From the NCBI GenBank assembly GCA_947500035.1, contig CANMQP010000004.1, positions 94,071 through 158,070 of the forward strand: a stretch of DNA of 64,000 nucleotides, written 5' to 3'. This stretch comes from an uncultured Kiloniellaceae bacterium (lineage in GTDB: Bacteria; Pseudomonadota; Alphaproteobacteria; Kiloniellales; Kiloniellaceae). The position numbers and the translations under genes are program-made. Below the pieces are notes generated by a model. That model saw only the letters and a program-made list of their open reading frames with translations. It was not told the DNA's origin and did not search any database. Numbering within the stretch: position 1 is the first letter of the stretch; each line of letters opens with the position of its first letter. Below, in pieces: positions 9,025 to 18,532 of this stretch.

Positions 9025-10173
9025 TCAATGGCAGTAATTCAACGCACCCGCCGCCAGGACGGCCCAGGGCTCAGCGCCGACGTCATCGATGGTTTTCACA
9101 ACCCTGCCGCGTATGACATCGATCACGGCCACTTGGTTGGTCTCGACCAGCGCCACATAGACCTTAAGCCCGTCGGTGGTGGTTGCGGCGGTCTCGGGCA
9201 TCGAAGGCAGGTCAAAGCGGCTGATGATGCGCTGTTCGAGCAGGTCGATCATGGTGACGCCCCTGTCCGCCCGGCTGAAGGCGAAGGCCACACTGCCAAA
9301 GAGCGCCGTGTTAACGCCCGTCATATCCCGAATTCCCTCGAAGCGCGCGGATTCTTTCCGCGTGCGCGCCGAGATCACCGAGAGGCTGTCATCGTTGCGG
9401 TTGGGCACCAGCACATACTGGCTATCCACCGTGGGAAAGCCGCGCCAATGTTCCCCGGGCAGGGCGATCGAATCAATCGCCGTTTCCTTTTGCAGATCGA
9501 GAATGCTCAGACCGCCGCCTTCGCGGTGCAAAGCAAAACCGTAGCGGCCGCCGGGTGTGCGGGTGAGATGCGCTATACCATCGGTTTCCGGAGAGGTGTT
9601 CTCGAGAGAGATTGACCTCGAAACCCTACCCTCGACGAGATCGATGACCGAAATTTTACCCGACGCACGGTGCGATAGGAAGAGGCGGTCTCCTTTTGCG
9701 CTGAACATGGAGTATCCGGGTTCCGGTAAGCCTTCGATCCGGTGCAATTCGCGCTGCTCATCCAGGGAAACGATCGACAGGGTGCCCCGGTCGTCGCCAA
9801 CTGCGAGCAAGTGATCGTCCGGACCCAGTTCGATAAAAGTGGGTACGAAGCCCAGCTGCAGTTTAAAAACGGTCTCCCGGCTGTCAAAATCGATCAGGGA
9901 CAGAGTCTGTAGCGCTCCATTGGTGGCAATCAGCTGCCGACGCTCTTTGGAGGCCAGAAGATGGAGCGGGACTCCGTCCGTCGAGATGCGGGAAATGACT
10001 TCGTCCTTGCGGATATCGATGACCGCAATCTCCGCCGTGGTTCGATTTGCGACGAAAATGAAATTGTCCATGGCTTCGCGCGCGGAGACGCCTGCCGCGG
10101 CCGAAAAAAGCACCAAAACCGCGAGCAAAGCCGCGGCACAGGCCCGCATCTTGGAGTGAAACGCCGCAGACAT
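9025..10173 (-). CDS. Exported YVTN-type beta-propeller protein
   Basis: About 382 aa from the ATG at 10173. A TTG-initiated form from 10266 would place 31 residues before the signal peptide and is less likely. Seen: a signal peptide with hydrophobic core ALLAVLVLFSAAAGVSA, then repeated blade-like units such as NFIFVANRTTAEIAVID, LLASKERRQLIATN, RYGFALHREGGGLSILD and VYVALVETNQVAVIDV. This is the seven-bladed YVTN/cytochrome D1-like propeller, periplasmic. Members bind proteins or small ligands; no enzymatic residues are evident and no function can be assigned. Confidence 0.75.
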   Translation of the reverse strand: MSAAFHSKMRACAAALLAVLVLFSAAAGVSAREAMDNFIFVANRTTAEIAVIDIRKDEVISRISTDGVPLHLLASKERRQLIATNGALQTLSLIDFDSRETVFKLQLGFVPTFIELGPDDHLLAVGDDRGTLSIVSLDEQRELHRIEGLPEPGYSMFSAKGDRLFLSHRASGKISVIDLVEGRVSRSISLENTSPETDGIAHLTRTPGGRYGFALHREGGGLSILDLQKETAIDSIALPGEHWRGFPTVDSQYVLVPNRNDDSLSVISARTRKESARFEGIRDMTGVNTALFGSVAFAFSRADRGVTMIDLLEQRIISRFDLPSMPETAATTTDGLKVYVALVETNQVAVIDVIRGRVVKTIDDVGAEPWAVLAAGALNYCH

Positions 10174-10300
10174 CGCAAATCCCGCCAACAAAGAGATCTT
10201 CAGCAAGAAACAATACATCACGCGCGCAAAATCCGATAGAAAGCAATCCTGCAAAGTTTCTTTCAAGCGACGTAACCCACGGCAAAGATCAAAACGGGCT

Positions 10301-10735
10301 ATGTACGACGGCGATTCCTTTTACACATTGTCGAGTGGCGGCCAGGGCGGTCTTGCGCTTCTCTCGCTGTTTCTGACGGCTGCGATGCTTGTTGCCGCGG
10401 GACGCCTGTTCCGGTTGGTGCCGGACAAGGGTCTTCCCGCTCTGCTCGCCGCGCGGATTGGAGTCGCGGTCTTCATAATGTGGATCTTCGTCTGGCTGTC
10501 GCCGCAAGCCTACTATCTCTACTATCAGGCCATCTTCGACGGTTTGCCGTGGCAAATCGTGGTCCGGAATCCACCCGAATTCCACGCGATCTTTCAGCAC
10601 GTCACCTTCAGCGGTCCGGCGACCCTCTCCGCTCACGGGAAGGGCGCCCTGACCTGGCTGCTCATTCTCTACGCTGCCGCCTGGCCTGTCTTTCAGCACC
10701 TCAGGCAAGCTCAAGCCAAGCGTCCGCGTAGCTGA
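10301..10735 (+). CDS. Small integral membrane protein of unknown function
   Basis: 144 aa, with three or four hydrophobic segments (LALLSLFLTAAMLVAA, ALLAARIGVAVFIMWIF, LTWLLILYAAAWPVF) and a conserved-looking aromatic stretch LSPQAYYLYYQAIFDGLPWQIV. I do not recognise the family. It is divergent from the propeller gene and convergent with the antiporter gene. A protein-like residue pattern and its fit between neighbours support it being real. Confidence 0.6.
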   Translation: MYDGDSFYTLSSGGQGGLALLSLFLTAAMLVAAGRLFRLVPDKGLPALLAARIGVAVFIMWIFVWLSPQAYYLYYQAIFDGLPWQIVVRNPPEFHAIFQHVTFSGPATLSAHGKGALTWLLILYAAAWPVFQHLRQAQAKRPRS

Positions 10736-10759
10736 CGCATCGAAGCACGACCCGCAGAC

Positions 10760-12532
10760 TCAGGATTTCTCCTCAGGCTTTTCGATCCCATAGGGCTCGT
10801 GCATGCGCTCGGCGGCGGCGTAAACGCCGATCGTTTTTTGAAGCCGCAGACGCTCCGCGTCCCTGCGCCGGAATTCGCTCACGATCTGCTCAACCTCCGT
10901 TTCGCTGACGCCCAGGCGCAGGAGTCCTTCGCGGCCCATCAGGACGCTGGATTCGAAGGTTTCGCGCACGATCAATCCGTTGGTCCAATCCATCAGCTCC
11001 ATGACATGCATACGATCATAGGCACGAACGATGGTCTTGACCTTGGGAAAGGATCCCTTGATCCGTTTCACCATCTCGGTACAGGTGTCCTTGTCGTCGG
11101 CACAGACGAAGATCACCTCTGCATCGTCGGCGCCGGCAGCCCGCATGACGTCGATCCGTTGTACGTCGCCGTAAAACACCTTGGTGCCGAAGGTTCGGGC
11201 GATCTCGATCCTCTCGGGATCGGTATCGATCATGGTCGCAACGATCCCCCGCGCCGACATCAGTTGCGCCACGACCTGCCCGATCCGTCCGAACCCGGCG
11301 ATGATCACGCGCGCATCCTCGACCTTGCGCACCGGTGGTTTCTCGCCGGCCGGCTCCTTGGCTGCCGACTTTTGCGCGATCCGCCCTACGATCGCAGTGG
11401 CCAAGGGTGTAAAGGCCATCGAAATCGTCACGCTGGCCGTCATGAGATTTGCGATCAGGTCGGAAAAGATCGCCCCCGCGGATGCCGCTGAAAAGAGCAC
11501 GAAGGCGAATTCGCCGCCCTGGCAGAGGGTGGAGGAGATCATCAGACCCTCGATGTTTCCATTGCCGAAGAGGCGTGCCAGGACATAGAGAATGGCCGCC
11601 TTCACCGCCATGGCCGCTATCACCGCCAGAAGCACGAGCACGAGGTTTTCGAAGACCAGCCCCCAGTCGACGGACATTCCGACCGCCATAAAGAAAAGGC
11701 CGAGCAGAAGCCCGCGGAAAGGTTCGATATCCGCTTCTAACTGGTGCCGGAATTCCGAATCTGCCAGCATGACACCGGCCAGGAATGCCCCGAGGGCCAT
11801 GGAAAGGCCTGCGGCATCCATCATCAGCGAGGTGCCGACGACAAGCAGCAGGGACGCCGCGGCAAAAACCTCGCGGGAATTGGCTTTCGCCACCAGCCGG
11901 AAAATCCGGTTCAGCAGAAAGCGGCTCAGCAGCAGGAGACCGCCGACCACGGCGACCGCCTTGAGTGCCGCCAGCCAAAAAGGATCCGCCGACTCTCCAC
12001 CGACGGTGCTGAATATGCCGACCAGTGCCAGCAGCGGCACAACGGCGATGTCCTGGAACAGGAGAATGGCGAAGGCGGTCCGGCCATGGCGGGTATTGAG
12101 GTCACCCCGCTCCTGCAGGATTTGCAGGGCAAAGGCGGTCGACGACAAGGCGAGGCCAAACCCGGCGATGATTGATGCTTGCCAGCTCAGACCCAGCAGA
12201 TAGGCCGCACCCGAGAGAACAAAACCGGTCGTGAAGACCTGGGCAAGACCGAGGCCGAAGATCTCCCGCCGCATGACCCAGAGGCGGCTCGGTTTCAGCT
12301 CAAGGCCGATGATGAACAGCAGAAGCACGACCCCGAACTCGGCGAAATGCAGAATGTCTTCGGCATTGCTGATAATCCCGATGCCGAAGGGGCCGATCAC
12401 CGTGCCCGCCGCCAGAAAGCCCAGAACCGATCCGAGACCGAAGCGTTTAAAGAGGGGCACCGCGACCACCGCCGCCGCCATAAAAACGGCAGCTTCGGCC
12501 AGAAACCCCATTTCACCAGGCGCTTCCGTCAT
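10760..12532 (-). CDS. CPA2 monovalent cation:proton antiporter with RCK/TrkA-N domain (KefB/KefC-like)
   Basis: About 590 aa. Seen: some 12 membrane segments over residues 1-385, including AEFGVVLLLFIIGLEL, followed by a Rossmann-type TrkA-N domain with VIIAGFGRIGQVVAQL and an ADDAEVIFVCADD stretch, and a short charged tail. Family role: K+/H+ or Na+/H+ exchange across the inner membrane, gated by nucleotides or glutathione adducts through the RCK domain. A GTG at 12559 would add nine residues; neither start has a good ribosome site. It appears monocistronic. Confidence 0.85.
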   Translation of the reverse strand: MTEAPGEMGFLAEAAVFMAAAVVAVPLFKRFGLGSVLGFLAAGTVIGPFGIGIISNAEDILHFAEFGVVLLLFIIGLELKPSRLWVMRREIFGLGLAQVFTTGFVLSGAAYLLGLSWQASIIAGFGLALSSTAFALQILQERGDLNTRHGRTAFAILLFQDIAVVPLLALVGIFSTVGGESADPFWLAALKAVAVVGGLLLLSRFLLNRIFRLVAKANSREVFAAASLLLVVGTSLMMDAAGLSMALGAFLAGVMLADSEFRHQLEADIEPFRGLLLGLFFMAVGMSVDWGLVFENLVLVLLAVIAAMAVKAAILYVLARLFGNGNIEGLMISSTLCQGGEFAFVLFSAASAGAIFSDLIANLMTASVTISMAFTPLATAIVGRIAQKSAAKEPAGEKPPVRKVEDARVIIAGFGRIGQVVAQLMSARGIVATMIDTDPERIEIARTFGTKVFYGDVQRIDVMRAAGADDAEVIFVCADDKDTCTEMVKRIKGSFPKVKTIVRAYDRMHVMELMDWTNGLIVRETFESSVLMGREGLLRLGVSETEVEQIVSEFRRRDAERLRLQKTIGVYAAAERMHEPYGIEKPEEKS

Positions 12533-12781
12533 TTCAGAGAACCCACGGGAGTCGAACACGGACGGGAGTTCGCATCGCCCCGATACTTAGAGGACCTGAA
12601 AACCCCAACAACTCTTCGTCGATGCATCTGCCTGTTCAATCCCTCGAGCTTCGCCATCGCAGTGGACTGGTGACCGCGCGGACAGCACTCCACAGGCGGA
12701 CATCCCGGACAGAGATATAGCGGACAAAGGCGATCCGCCCAAACCTAATCGCTTCCTGACGGGTTAGATTACCGGACTGCG

Positions 12782-13690
12782 TTACTCTTTTACCGCACCG
12801 GTCATCGAGGACACGTAATGCTCGACGAAGAAGGAATAGATGATCGCGACAGGCAGCGAGCCCAAGAGGGCACCCGCCATCAGGGAGCCCCAGTGATAGA
12901 CGTCGCCATCCACCAATTCCGAGAGGACGGCCACCGGCACGGTCTTATTGGACGAGGTGCTGATGAAGGTCAGGGCATAGATGAACTCGTTCCAGCAGAG
13001 CGTGAAGGAAAAGATCCCGGCGGAAATCAGGCCGGGAACCGAGAGTGGCAGGACGATCTTGATCAGGATCTGCAGGCGCGACGCGCCATCCATCAGCGCA
13101 CACTCCTCAAGCTCGAAGGGAATCGTCTTGAAGTAACCCATCAGCAGCCAGGTGCTGAAGGGTATGAGGATCGTCGGATAGGAAAGGATCAGCGCCAGCG
13201 GGCTGTCGAAGAGTCCGTACTGGAAGATCACGGTGGAGAGAGGAATGAAGAGGATTGAGGGCGGCACAAGGTAAGCCAGGAAGATCAGGCCGCCGATCGT
13301 CTGCGCGCCCCGGTAGCGAATACGCACGATCGCATAGGCCGCCAGAACACTCGCCACGACCGACAGGAAGGTTGCAACGACCGCGACCAGCATGGTGTTC
13401 CACATCCAGGCGGGATACTCGGTCTCGAACAGAAGCTTCTCAAAATGCTGCAGGGTTGGTGACGATACCCAGAGCGGATTGTGGTTGCTCATGTCCAGGA
13501 GTTCGCTGTTGGGTTTCACCGAAGTGGTCCCCATCCAGTAGAAGGGGAACAGCAGAACGAACATGATCAGGATCAGCGGCAGGTAGACGGTCACGAAGCG
13601 CGATTGCCGCGTGATCAGATAATCCATGCCTTCCGAATCGTCGGTGACCGGCTCGCGGGTTTTGGCCGTTTTCAGAGTCGCTTCAGTCAT
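12782..13690 (-). CDS. Carbohydrate ABC transporter permease (MalG/UgpE type)
   Basis: 302 aa from the ATG at 13690, which overlaps the stop of the upstream permease by 8 nt (13683-13690) and has GGGTGAGAG just upstream; longer in-frame starts would run into the upstream gene. Seen: six membrane helices and the EAA loop ELEECALMDGASRLQILIKIVLPL that docks on the ATPase. It forms the inner-membrane channel together with the preceding permease. Last gene of the four-gene ABC operon. Confidence 0.88.
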   Translation of the reverse strand: MTEATLKTAKTREPVTDDSEGMDYLITRQSRFVTVYLPLILIMFVLLFPFYWMGTTSVKPNSELLDMSNHNPLWVSSPTLQHFEKLLFETEYPAWMWNTMLVAVVATFLSVVASVLAAYAIVRIRYRGAQTIGGLIFLAYLVPPSILFIPLSTVIFQYGLFDSPLALILSYPTILIPFSTWLLMGYFKTIPFELEECALMDGASRLQILIKIVLPLSVPGLISAGIFSFTLCWNEFIYALTFISTSSNKTVPVAVLSELVDGDVYHWGSLMAGALLGSLPVAIIYSFFVEHYVSSMTGAVKE

Positions 13691-14630
13691 CGCTCTCACC
13701 CTGTTGCCACTTACGGCGTTGCAAACCAAACCAGGAGAACATGATGGCGGACAGCAGGAATGGGATCATCGCGGTGGAGATCGCCGCGCCCTCGCCCAAG
13801 TTGCCGCCAAGGATCGCGCGCTGATAGGAGAGGGTCGCCATCAGGTGCGTCGCGTTGACCGGTCCACCGCGGGTCATGGCATAGATCAGCTGGAAATCGG
13901 TGAAGGTGAAGAGCACCGAGAAGGTCATGACCACCGCAATAATCGGGGTCAGCAGCGGATAGGTGATATGACGGAACATCGCCCACTTGGAGGCGCCGTC
14001 AATGGTCGCAGCCTCGTAAAGAGACTGCGGCACCGTCTGCAACCCGGCCAGGAGCGTAATGGCCACAAAGGGCACGCCGCGCCAGATGTTGGCAAAAATG
14101 ACCGAAGCCCGCGCGTTATTGGGTGTGCCGAGGAAATCGATATTCTGCTCGATGATGCCGAGCTCGATCAGCGCCCAGGAGATGATCGAAAACTGCGAGT
14201 CAAAGATCCACCAGAAAGCAATGGCCGAGAGGACCGTCGGAACGATGAAGGGCAGCAGCACGATGGCACGGATGAAGGCCTTGAAGGCGATGTTGTTGTT
14301 GAGCAGAAGCGCCAGATAAAGACCGATGGCGAATTTGATGACGCTGGCAACGATCGTATAGAGCAGGGTGTTGAAAACCGACAACCAGAAAACGCTGTCG
14401 CCCCAAAGCCAGACAAAGTTCTCGACCCCGATGAATTCGCCGGCGCGTCCGATCCGCGCATCGGTCAGGCTTAGCCATATACCGAGGCCAAGCGGATAGG
14501 CCAGAAAGAGAAGCAGGAATGCCGCGGCCGGCAGCATGAACCAGAGACCAAGAACATTTCGGTTCTCGTTGAGCCTGGTCCAGAAGCTGACCGGGGCGAC
14601 CGCGTTTTGTCTCGCTGCGGCATCAAGCAT
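13683..14630 (-). CDS. Carbohydrate ABC transporter permease (MalF/UgpA type)
   Basis: 315 aa. Seen: a cytoplasmic N-terminus, six membrane helices and the EAA loop LYEAATIDGASKWAMFRHITYPLL near residues 215-240. This is the first of two permeases that make the heterodimeric channel of a sugar- or polyol-type importer. The order ATPase, binding protein, permease, permease on the minus strand is a common alphaproteobacterial arrangement. A strong stem-loop separates it from the binding-protein gene. Confidence 0.88.
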   Translation of the reverse strand: MLDAAARQNAVAPVSFWTRLNENRNVLGLWFMLPAAAFLLLFLAYPLGLGIWLSLTDARIGRAGEFIGVENFVWLWGDSVFWLSVFNTLLYTIVASVIKFAIGLYLALLLNNNIAFKAFIRAIVLLPFIVPTVLSAIAFWWIFDSQFSIISWALIELGIIEQNIDFLGTPNNARASVIFANIWRGVPFVAITLLAGLQTVPQSLYEAATIDGASKWAMFRHITYPLLTPIIAVVMTFSVLFTFTDFQLIYAMTRGGPVNATHLMATLSYQRAILGGNLGEGAAISTAMIPFLLSAIMFSWFGLQRRKWQQGESDD

Positions 14631-14662
14631 ATTGGCGGATTATCCCGAATGCGGAAAAGATT

Positions 14663-14690
14663 GAGAGCCGGTGCCGAAACACCGGCTCTC
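14663..14690 (-). other. Intercistronic stem-loop between binding protein and permease
   Basis: Perfect 11-bp inverted repeat (GAGAGCCGGTG / CACCGGCTCTC) with a 6-nt loop and no U-run on the operon strand. Such hairpins after binding-protein genes are known to stabilise the upstream message so that the binding protein is made in excess; that role is inferred here. Confidence 0.6.
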
Positions 14691-14709
14691 GTGAAGTTCA
14701 GACTATGAC

Positions 14710-16032
14710 TTAACTTCGATAGATCCGTTTCGCTTTGCGGGTGGCCTGTTGCACGGCCTCCTCGGGCGTCGTCTGACCGGTCGCTGCCGAGGCCAGCATG
14801 TCCACGACGATGAAGTCGGCAAGCGCCGCCGCCGCCCGCTCACCGACCGACCCCTTGCCACCGGCGGTCAGCGTCCGCTTGGCACAGTCGCGGAAGATCG
14901 TGCGCTTGGGATCGGAGGTCCAGATCGGGTTGTCGTCGTAGCCATTCAGCGGATGAGTCAGATAGGCAACCGATCCGACCAGCCAATCGTCGTACTGCGG
15001 TTTGGACATAATGAACTCGAAGAGCGCCTTACAGGCATTGGGATACTTCGAATACTTAAAGGCCATCAAGGACCAGGCAACATGCAACTCCGTCGGTTTG
15101 CCGGAGACGCCGACCGGATAGAAGGCATGATCCATGTCTTCAGAAATATCCGTCATGCCCTCGGTGAGCGCTTTCTGGTAAATCGAGATTCCGTTGTTGG
15201 TGACCGAGACCTCGCCTGCCAGGAAGGCTTTGTTGTTCGAGCCGTCGTTCCAGGAGGCCGTGCCCGGGATCCAGGTGTCATAGAGCGCCTTGACGTACTC
15301 GCAGGCTTTGACCGCTTCCGGTGAATCCAGAATGACCTTGTCGTTCTCGTCGACCACATAGGCGTCGTGGGCCCAAAGCGCCCAATGGGTCCAGGCATTG
15401 CCGTCACCGGATGCGTGCCCAAGCGCCATGCCCATGGGGGTGCCGTTCGCCTTCAGGGCTTTCGACATCTCCAGGAAACCTTCGAGGTCTTCCGGAACGC
15501 TCTGGAAGCCGGCCGCCTCGATCATGGAGTTGCGGTAATTGAGATAGTTACCGCCAAAACAGATCGGAATGTTGATCCAGTTTCCGCCGTCGCCCTTGCC
15601 GTAGGTCTCCGCTGCTTCGACCCAGCCGCCATACTGGCCGCCCAGGTGGTCGGCGACGTCGGTGAGATCAATCAGCTTGTCGGGGAAAAGATGGGCCGTT
15701 GAATAGAGTCCCCAGATCAGATCGGGACCGGAACCGACGTTCGCCGCAACCGAAGCCTTAGGCTGGATATCATCCATGAACTCGCTCTCGACCGTGACCT
15801 TGACGCCGGTCGCCTGCGTGAAGGCATCGATCAGTGCCAGGAAGGCGTCTTCTTCGGATTGAATGAACCGCTTCCAGCGCAGCAGTCGAAGTTCAGCGCC
15901 GGCTTCCGGCTTGAATTTCATATCGGCGGCCCAGGCCTTGGCATAGCCGAGCAGTTGAGCGGGTGTCAGCGCAGCGCCTAACGCCAGTGCGGTGCTCCCT
16001 TTGAGCAGGGAACGGCGATCAATGTTAAACAT
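14710..16032 (-). CDS. Extracellular solute-binding protein of the sugar-type ABC importer (Tat exported)
   Basis: 440 aa. Seen: a twin-arginine signal peptide with DRRSLLKGSTALALGAAL, cleaved before about residue 37, then a type-1 solute-binding fold with PEAGAELRLLRWKR, a GSGPDLIWGLYSTAHLFPDKL stretch and a long hinge region. Family 1 binding proteins deliver sugars, polyols or related solutes to MalFGK-type channels. Tat rather than Sec export is common for this group in alphaproteobacteria. Ligand unknown; the PhyH and RraA neighbours suggest a non-standard carbon source. Confidence 0.85.
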   Translation of the reverse strand: MFNIDRRSLLKGSTALALGAALTPAQLLGYAKAWAADMKFKPEAGAELRLLRWKRFIQSEEDAFLALIDAFTQATGVKVTVESEFMDDIQPKASVAANVGSGPDLIWGLYSTAHLFPDKLIDLTDVADHLGGQYGGWVEAAETYGKGDGGNWINIPICFGGNYLNYRNSMIEAAGFQSVPEDLEGFLEMSKALKANGTPMGMALGHASGDGNAWTHWALWAHDAYVVDENDKVILDSPEAVKACEYVKALYDTWIPGTASWNDGSNNKAFLAGEVSVTNNGISIYQKALTEGMTDISEDMDHAFYPVGVSGKPTELHVAWSLMAFKYSKYPNACKALFEFIMSKPQYDDWLVGSVAYLTHPLNGYDDNPIWTSDPKRTIFRDCAKRTLTAGGKGSVGERAAAALADFIVVDMLASAATGQTTPEEAVQQATRKAKRIYRS

Positions 16033-16053
16033 CTATTTCCTCCCATTATTTAT

Positions 16054-16071
16054 CGGTGCTTTTCGGCACCG
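16054..16071 (-). other. Short stem-loop ahead of the binding-protein gene
   Basis: CGGTGC / GCACCG stem with a 6-nt loop between the ATPase stop and the binding-protein start, about 20 nt before the start codon. It may modulate read-through or translation; weak evidence only. Confidence 0.35.
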
Positions 16072-16135
16072 TTTTATGACTTGTAGCGATCACTCCTTCT
16101 CCCGCTGCCCGGATCGGGCAAGGGAAGTCCTCTTC

Positions 16136-17203
16136 CTAAAGCCGTTGTCCGTTATCACTGTCGAAAAGATGGACAAGCTCCGGGTTTGGCTGCAGATGAA
16201 TCTTCTGCCCTGGTTTCAAATCATGCCGCTCGCGGAAAACGGCGACCACATGGTCACCCCCCATATCGGCAACGACCTGAATTTCGGATCCCGTCGGCTC
16301 CACAACGACGACCGATGCTTCGGCGCCCTGGTCGGACAGGATAAAGTGTTCCGGCCGCACACCGTAGACTGCCGGACGGCCGTCACTGGCCGCGGGTGCA
16401 CCTGCGCCAAGCGGCAAGTCAATTCCACCCTCGGTCCGCAGGCTCGCCGAGCCGTTCGCCCCGGTGATGTGGCCGCTCATGAAGTTCATGGCGGGCGAGC
16501 CGATAAAGCCCGCGACAAAACGGTTGGCCGGATTATCGTAAAGCTCCAGGGGCGCACCGATCTGCTCGACAATCCCGTCATGCATGACAACGATCTTATC
16601 CGCCATGGTCATGGCTTCGATCTGATCATGAGTCACATAGACCGTGGTCGTGCGCAGGCGCTGATGCAGCTCCTTGATCTCGGTGCGCATCTGGACCCGC
16701 AACTTGGCATCAAGGTTGGAGAGCGGCTCGTCGAACAAAAAAACCTGCGGATCGCGAACGATCGCCCGCCCCATGGCCACGCGCTGACGCTGACCGCCCG
16801 AGAGCTGGCGCGGGTAGCGATCCAGCAGCGGCATGAGGCCAAGTATTTCCGCGGCGATGTGGACGCGCTCGGTCACGATTGAATTTTCCGTGCGTCGAAG
16901 CCGCAGCGAGAACGCCATGTTCTCCGAGACCGTCATGTGGGGATAGAGGGCGTAATTCTGGAACACCATGGCGATGTCCCGCTCTTTCGGGGGCATCTGG
17001 TTCACAACCCGCTCACCGATAGAAATTTCGCCGGACGTGATTTTTTCCAGGCCAGCGATCATGCGAAGGAGCGTAGATTTCCCACAGCCGGAGGGACCGA
17101 CGAGAATGACGAATTCGCCGTCTTCGATCGAAATATCAACGCCGTGAATAATCTCTACTGGACCGAACGATTTCCGAACATCGTGGATACCAACCGAAGC
17201 CAT
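16136..17203 (-). CDS. ABC transporter ATP-binding protein (UgpC/MalK type)
   Basis: 355 aa. Seen: Walker [12 protein letters not shown] at about 37-47, Q-loop [12 protein letters not shown], signature [14 protein letters not shown], Walker [13 protein letters not shown] and the H-loop THDQIEAM, followed by a C-terminal TOBE/regulatory domain (VYGVRPEHF). This is the cytoplasmic motor of the sugar-type importer and the first gene of the four-gene operon. The 265 nt upstream carry a perfect dyad at 17285-17298. Confidence 0.92.
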   Translation of the reverse strand: MASVGIHDVRKSFGPVEIIHGVDISIEDGEFVILVGPSGCGKSTLLRMIAGLEKITSGEISIGERVVNQMPPKERDIAMVFQNYALYPHMTVSENMAFSLRLRRTENSIVTERVHIAAEILGLMPLLDRYPRQLSGGQRQRVAMGRAIVRDPQVFLFDEPLSNLDAKLRVQMRTEIKELHQRLRTTTVYVTHDQIEAMTMADKIVVMHDGIVEQIGAPLELYDNPANRFVAGFIGSPAMNFMSGHITGANGSASLRTEGGIDLPLGAGAPAASDGRPAVYGVRPEHFILSDQGAEASVVVVEPTGSEIQVVADMGGDHVVAVFRERHDLKPGQKIHLQPNPELVHLFDSDNGQRL

Positions 17204-17284
17204 CGTGCCACGCTCTCCCCTCGATTTGGACCGAATTCAACGCCGGCCTTCTCAATCCCGCTTATACCGCGTTTACGGATTCAG

Positions 17285-17298
17285 TAATGTACACATTA
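17285..17298. promoter_or_regulatory. Candidate operator upstream of the ABC operon
   Basis: Perfect dyad TAATGT-AC-ACATTA, 82 nt upstream of the ATPase start in an AT-rich stretch. It resembles the AT-rich dyad at 6910-6921 near gntR, so the same GntR-type regulator could act on both; this is inference from two short sites. Confidence 0.35.
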
Positions 17299-17468
17299 TT
17301 ATAAAATCGTCGCCACGTCTAATTCTTCGCCAGTTTGTAGGCTCTCGAATGTTTGTGCAGCCTGCGCCCCGCTCCTGTCGCGATTGATGTTAAACCATTG
17401 GCAAAACTATAATATTCAGATTTCAGCAACGGAAGCCATAGGACTTTCGTTGACGCGGCGAACCGCAC

Positions 17469-18377
17469 CTAGGTTCGCGCGCTGACCTCCTTTTGCGGCG
17501 CTTCGATCACATCAAAGCTGCGGTCTGACATCGCCTTTTGGACCTGATAGATCGATCCGACCTGGGGCGGTTTGGGGATCGGCAAGCGCACAGGAACCGG
17601 CTCCAGACGCGGGGCGATCGTCGGCTCACCGCAGAGGATCCGGGTATCATAGTCTTCCAAGCTCCCCATCTCACTGAAGGAGCCCTGAAGCGGCCAGGCA
17701 TCAACTGCCGTCATTTCATAGAGCAACAGGGCACGATCCCGCGCGGAGCGGTTCAGGTCCGAGCCGTGGACCGTGCGGCCGTGATGAATGGAGATCGACC
17801 CGGCAGGTGCCGTCAGCGCAACTGCGTCCTCAGGCTTCAGACCGGATTTTTCGAGCGACATCGCACCGCAGAAATATCCCCCGGCATGATGATCGAAAAT
17901 CTCGCCCCTGTGACTCCCGGGGTAGACCAGAAGAGGGCCGTTTTCCGGTCCAACGTCGTCCAGCATCACGCCGACGGCCAGGACGTCGTCGTTGGTGTGA
18001 GGATAAAAGGCCCAATCCTGATGCCATTCGACGGCTGCGCCGTACCCGGCGGATTTCAGATTGAGTTTGCTGGTGTGCAGGCGCACCGAATCTCCGATCA
18101 GTGCTCGAACCGGGTCGAGTATCCACTCACTGCGCATCAGGTTATCAAAGACCGGACTGACCGCGTGGGGAAGTTTGATCCTGCGCACCCGCGGCGCGTC
18201 CGGCCGATGGCTATCCTCCAGATCGAGAACGTCGTTGCTCTCGTTCATACCACACGCGAGTTCGATAAAGCGTGCCAGCTCTGCCCTGGCGGCAGCGATC
18301 AGATCCTCCGGAATCTGCCGCTCCAGAACCAGGTAACCTTGCGTCCGGTAAAAATCGGTCTGTTTTGCGGTGAGCAT
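17469..18377 (-). CDS. Phytanoyl-CoA dioxygenase (PhyH) family enzyme
   Basis: 302 aa. Seen: the Fe(II) facial triad HQD in VEWHQDWAFYPH (about residue 118) and the distal His in HHGRTVHGSDLN, with an Arg nearby for 2-oxoglutarate. These enzymes hydroxylate or oxidatively demethylate small molecules in the cytoplasm using O2, Fe(II) and 2-oxoglutarate. It lies between the ABC operon and the divergent rraA-like gene, which points to a catabolic use. It is only distantly similar to the second PhyH enzyme at 19.2-20.1 kb. Substrate unknown. Confidence 0.85.
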   Translation of the reverse strand: MLTAKQTDFYRTQGYLVLERQIPEDLIAAARAELARFIELACGMNESNDVLDLEDSHRPDAPRVRRIKLPHAVSPVFDNLMRSEWILDPVRALIGDSVRLHTSKLNLKSAGYGAAVEWHQDWAFYPHTNDDVLAVGVMLDDVGPENGPLLVYPGSHRGEIFDHHAGGYFCGAMSLEKSGLKPEDAVALTAPAGSISIHHGRTVHGSDLNRSARDRALLLYEMTAVDAWPLQGSFSEMGSLEDYDTRILCGEPTIAPRLEPVPVRLPIPKPPQVGSIYQVQKAMSDRSFDVIEAPQKEVSART

Positions 18378-18414
18378 ACAGCTCTCCTATGGAACGCCGT
18401 TTGTAGCCTCTGAT

Positions 18415-18428
18415 TGTTAACGATAACA
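18415..18428. promoter_or_regulatory. LacI-type operator candidate between phyH and rraA-like genes
   Basis: TGTTAA-CG-ATAACA, a dyad with one mismatch and the central CG typical of LacI-family operators. It lies 38 nt upstream of the phyH start and about 105 nt upstream of the divergent RraA-like gene, so one repressor could control both. No cognate LacI gene is adjacent; the LacI gene at 29 kb has a different-looking site. Confidence 0.45.
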
Positions 18429-18532
18429 TAGCTCCATGGCCGAAAAAAGACGATAAGCTTCTCCTCCCAGCTCACTTCGCTAAACGCGCGTCCGCAAACA
18501 AGCTGCAAACGCCAGGCGTTACAGGAAAAAAC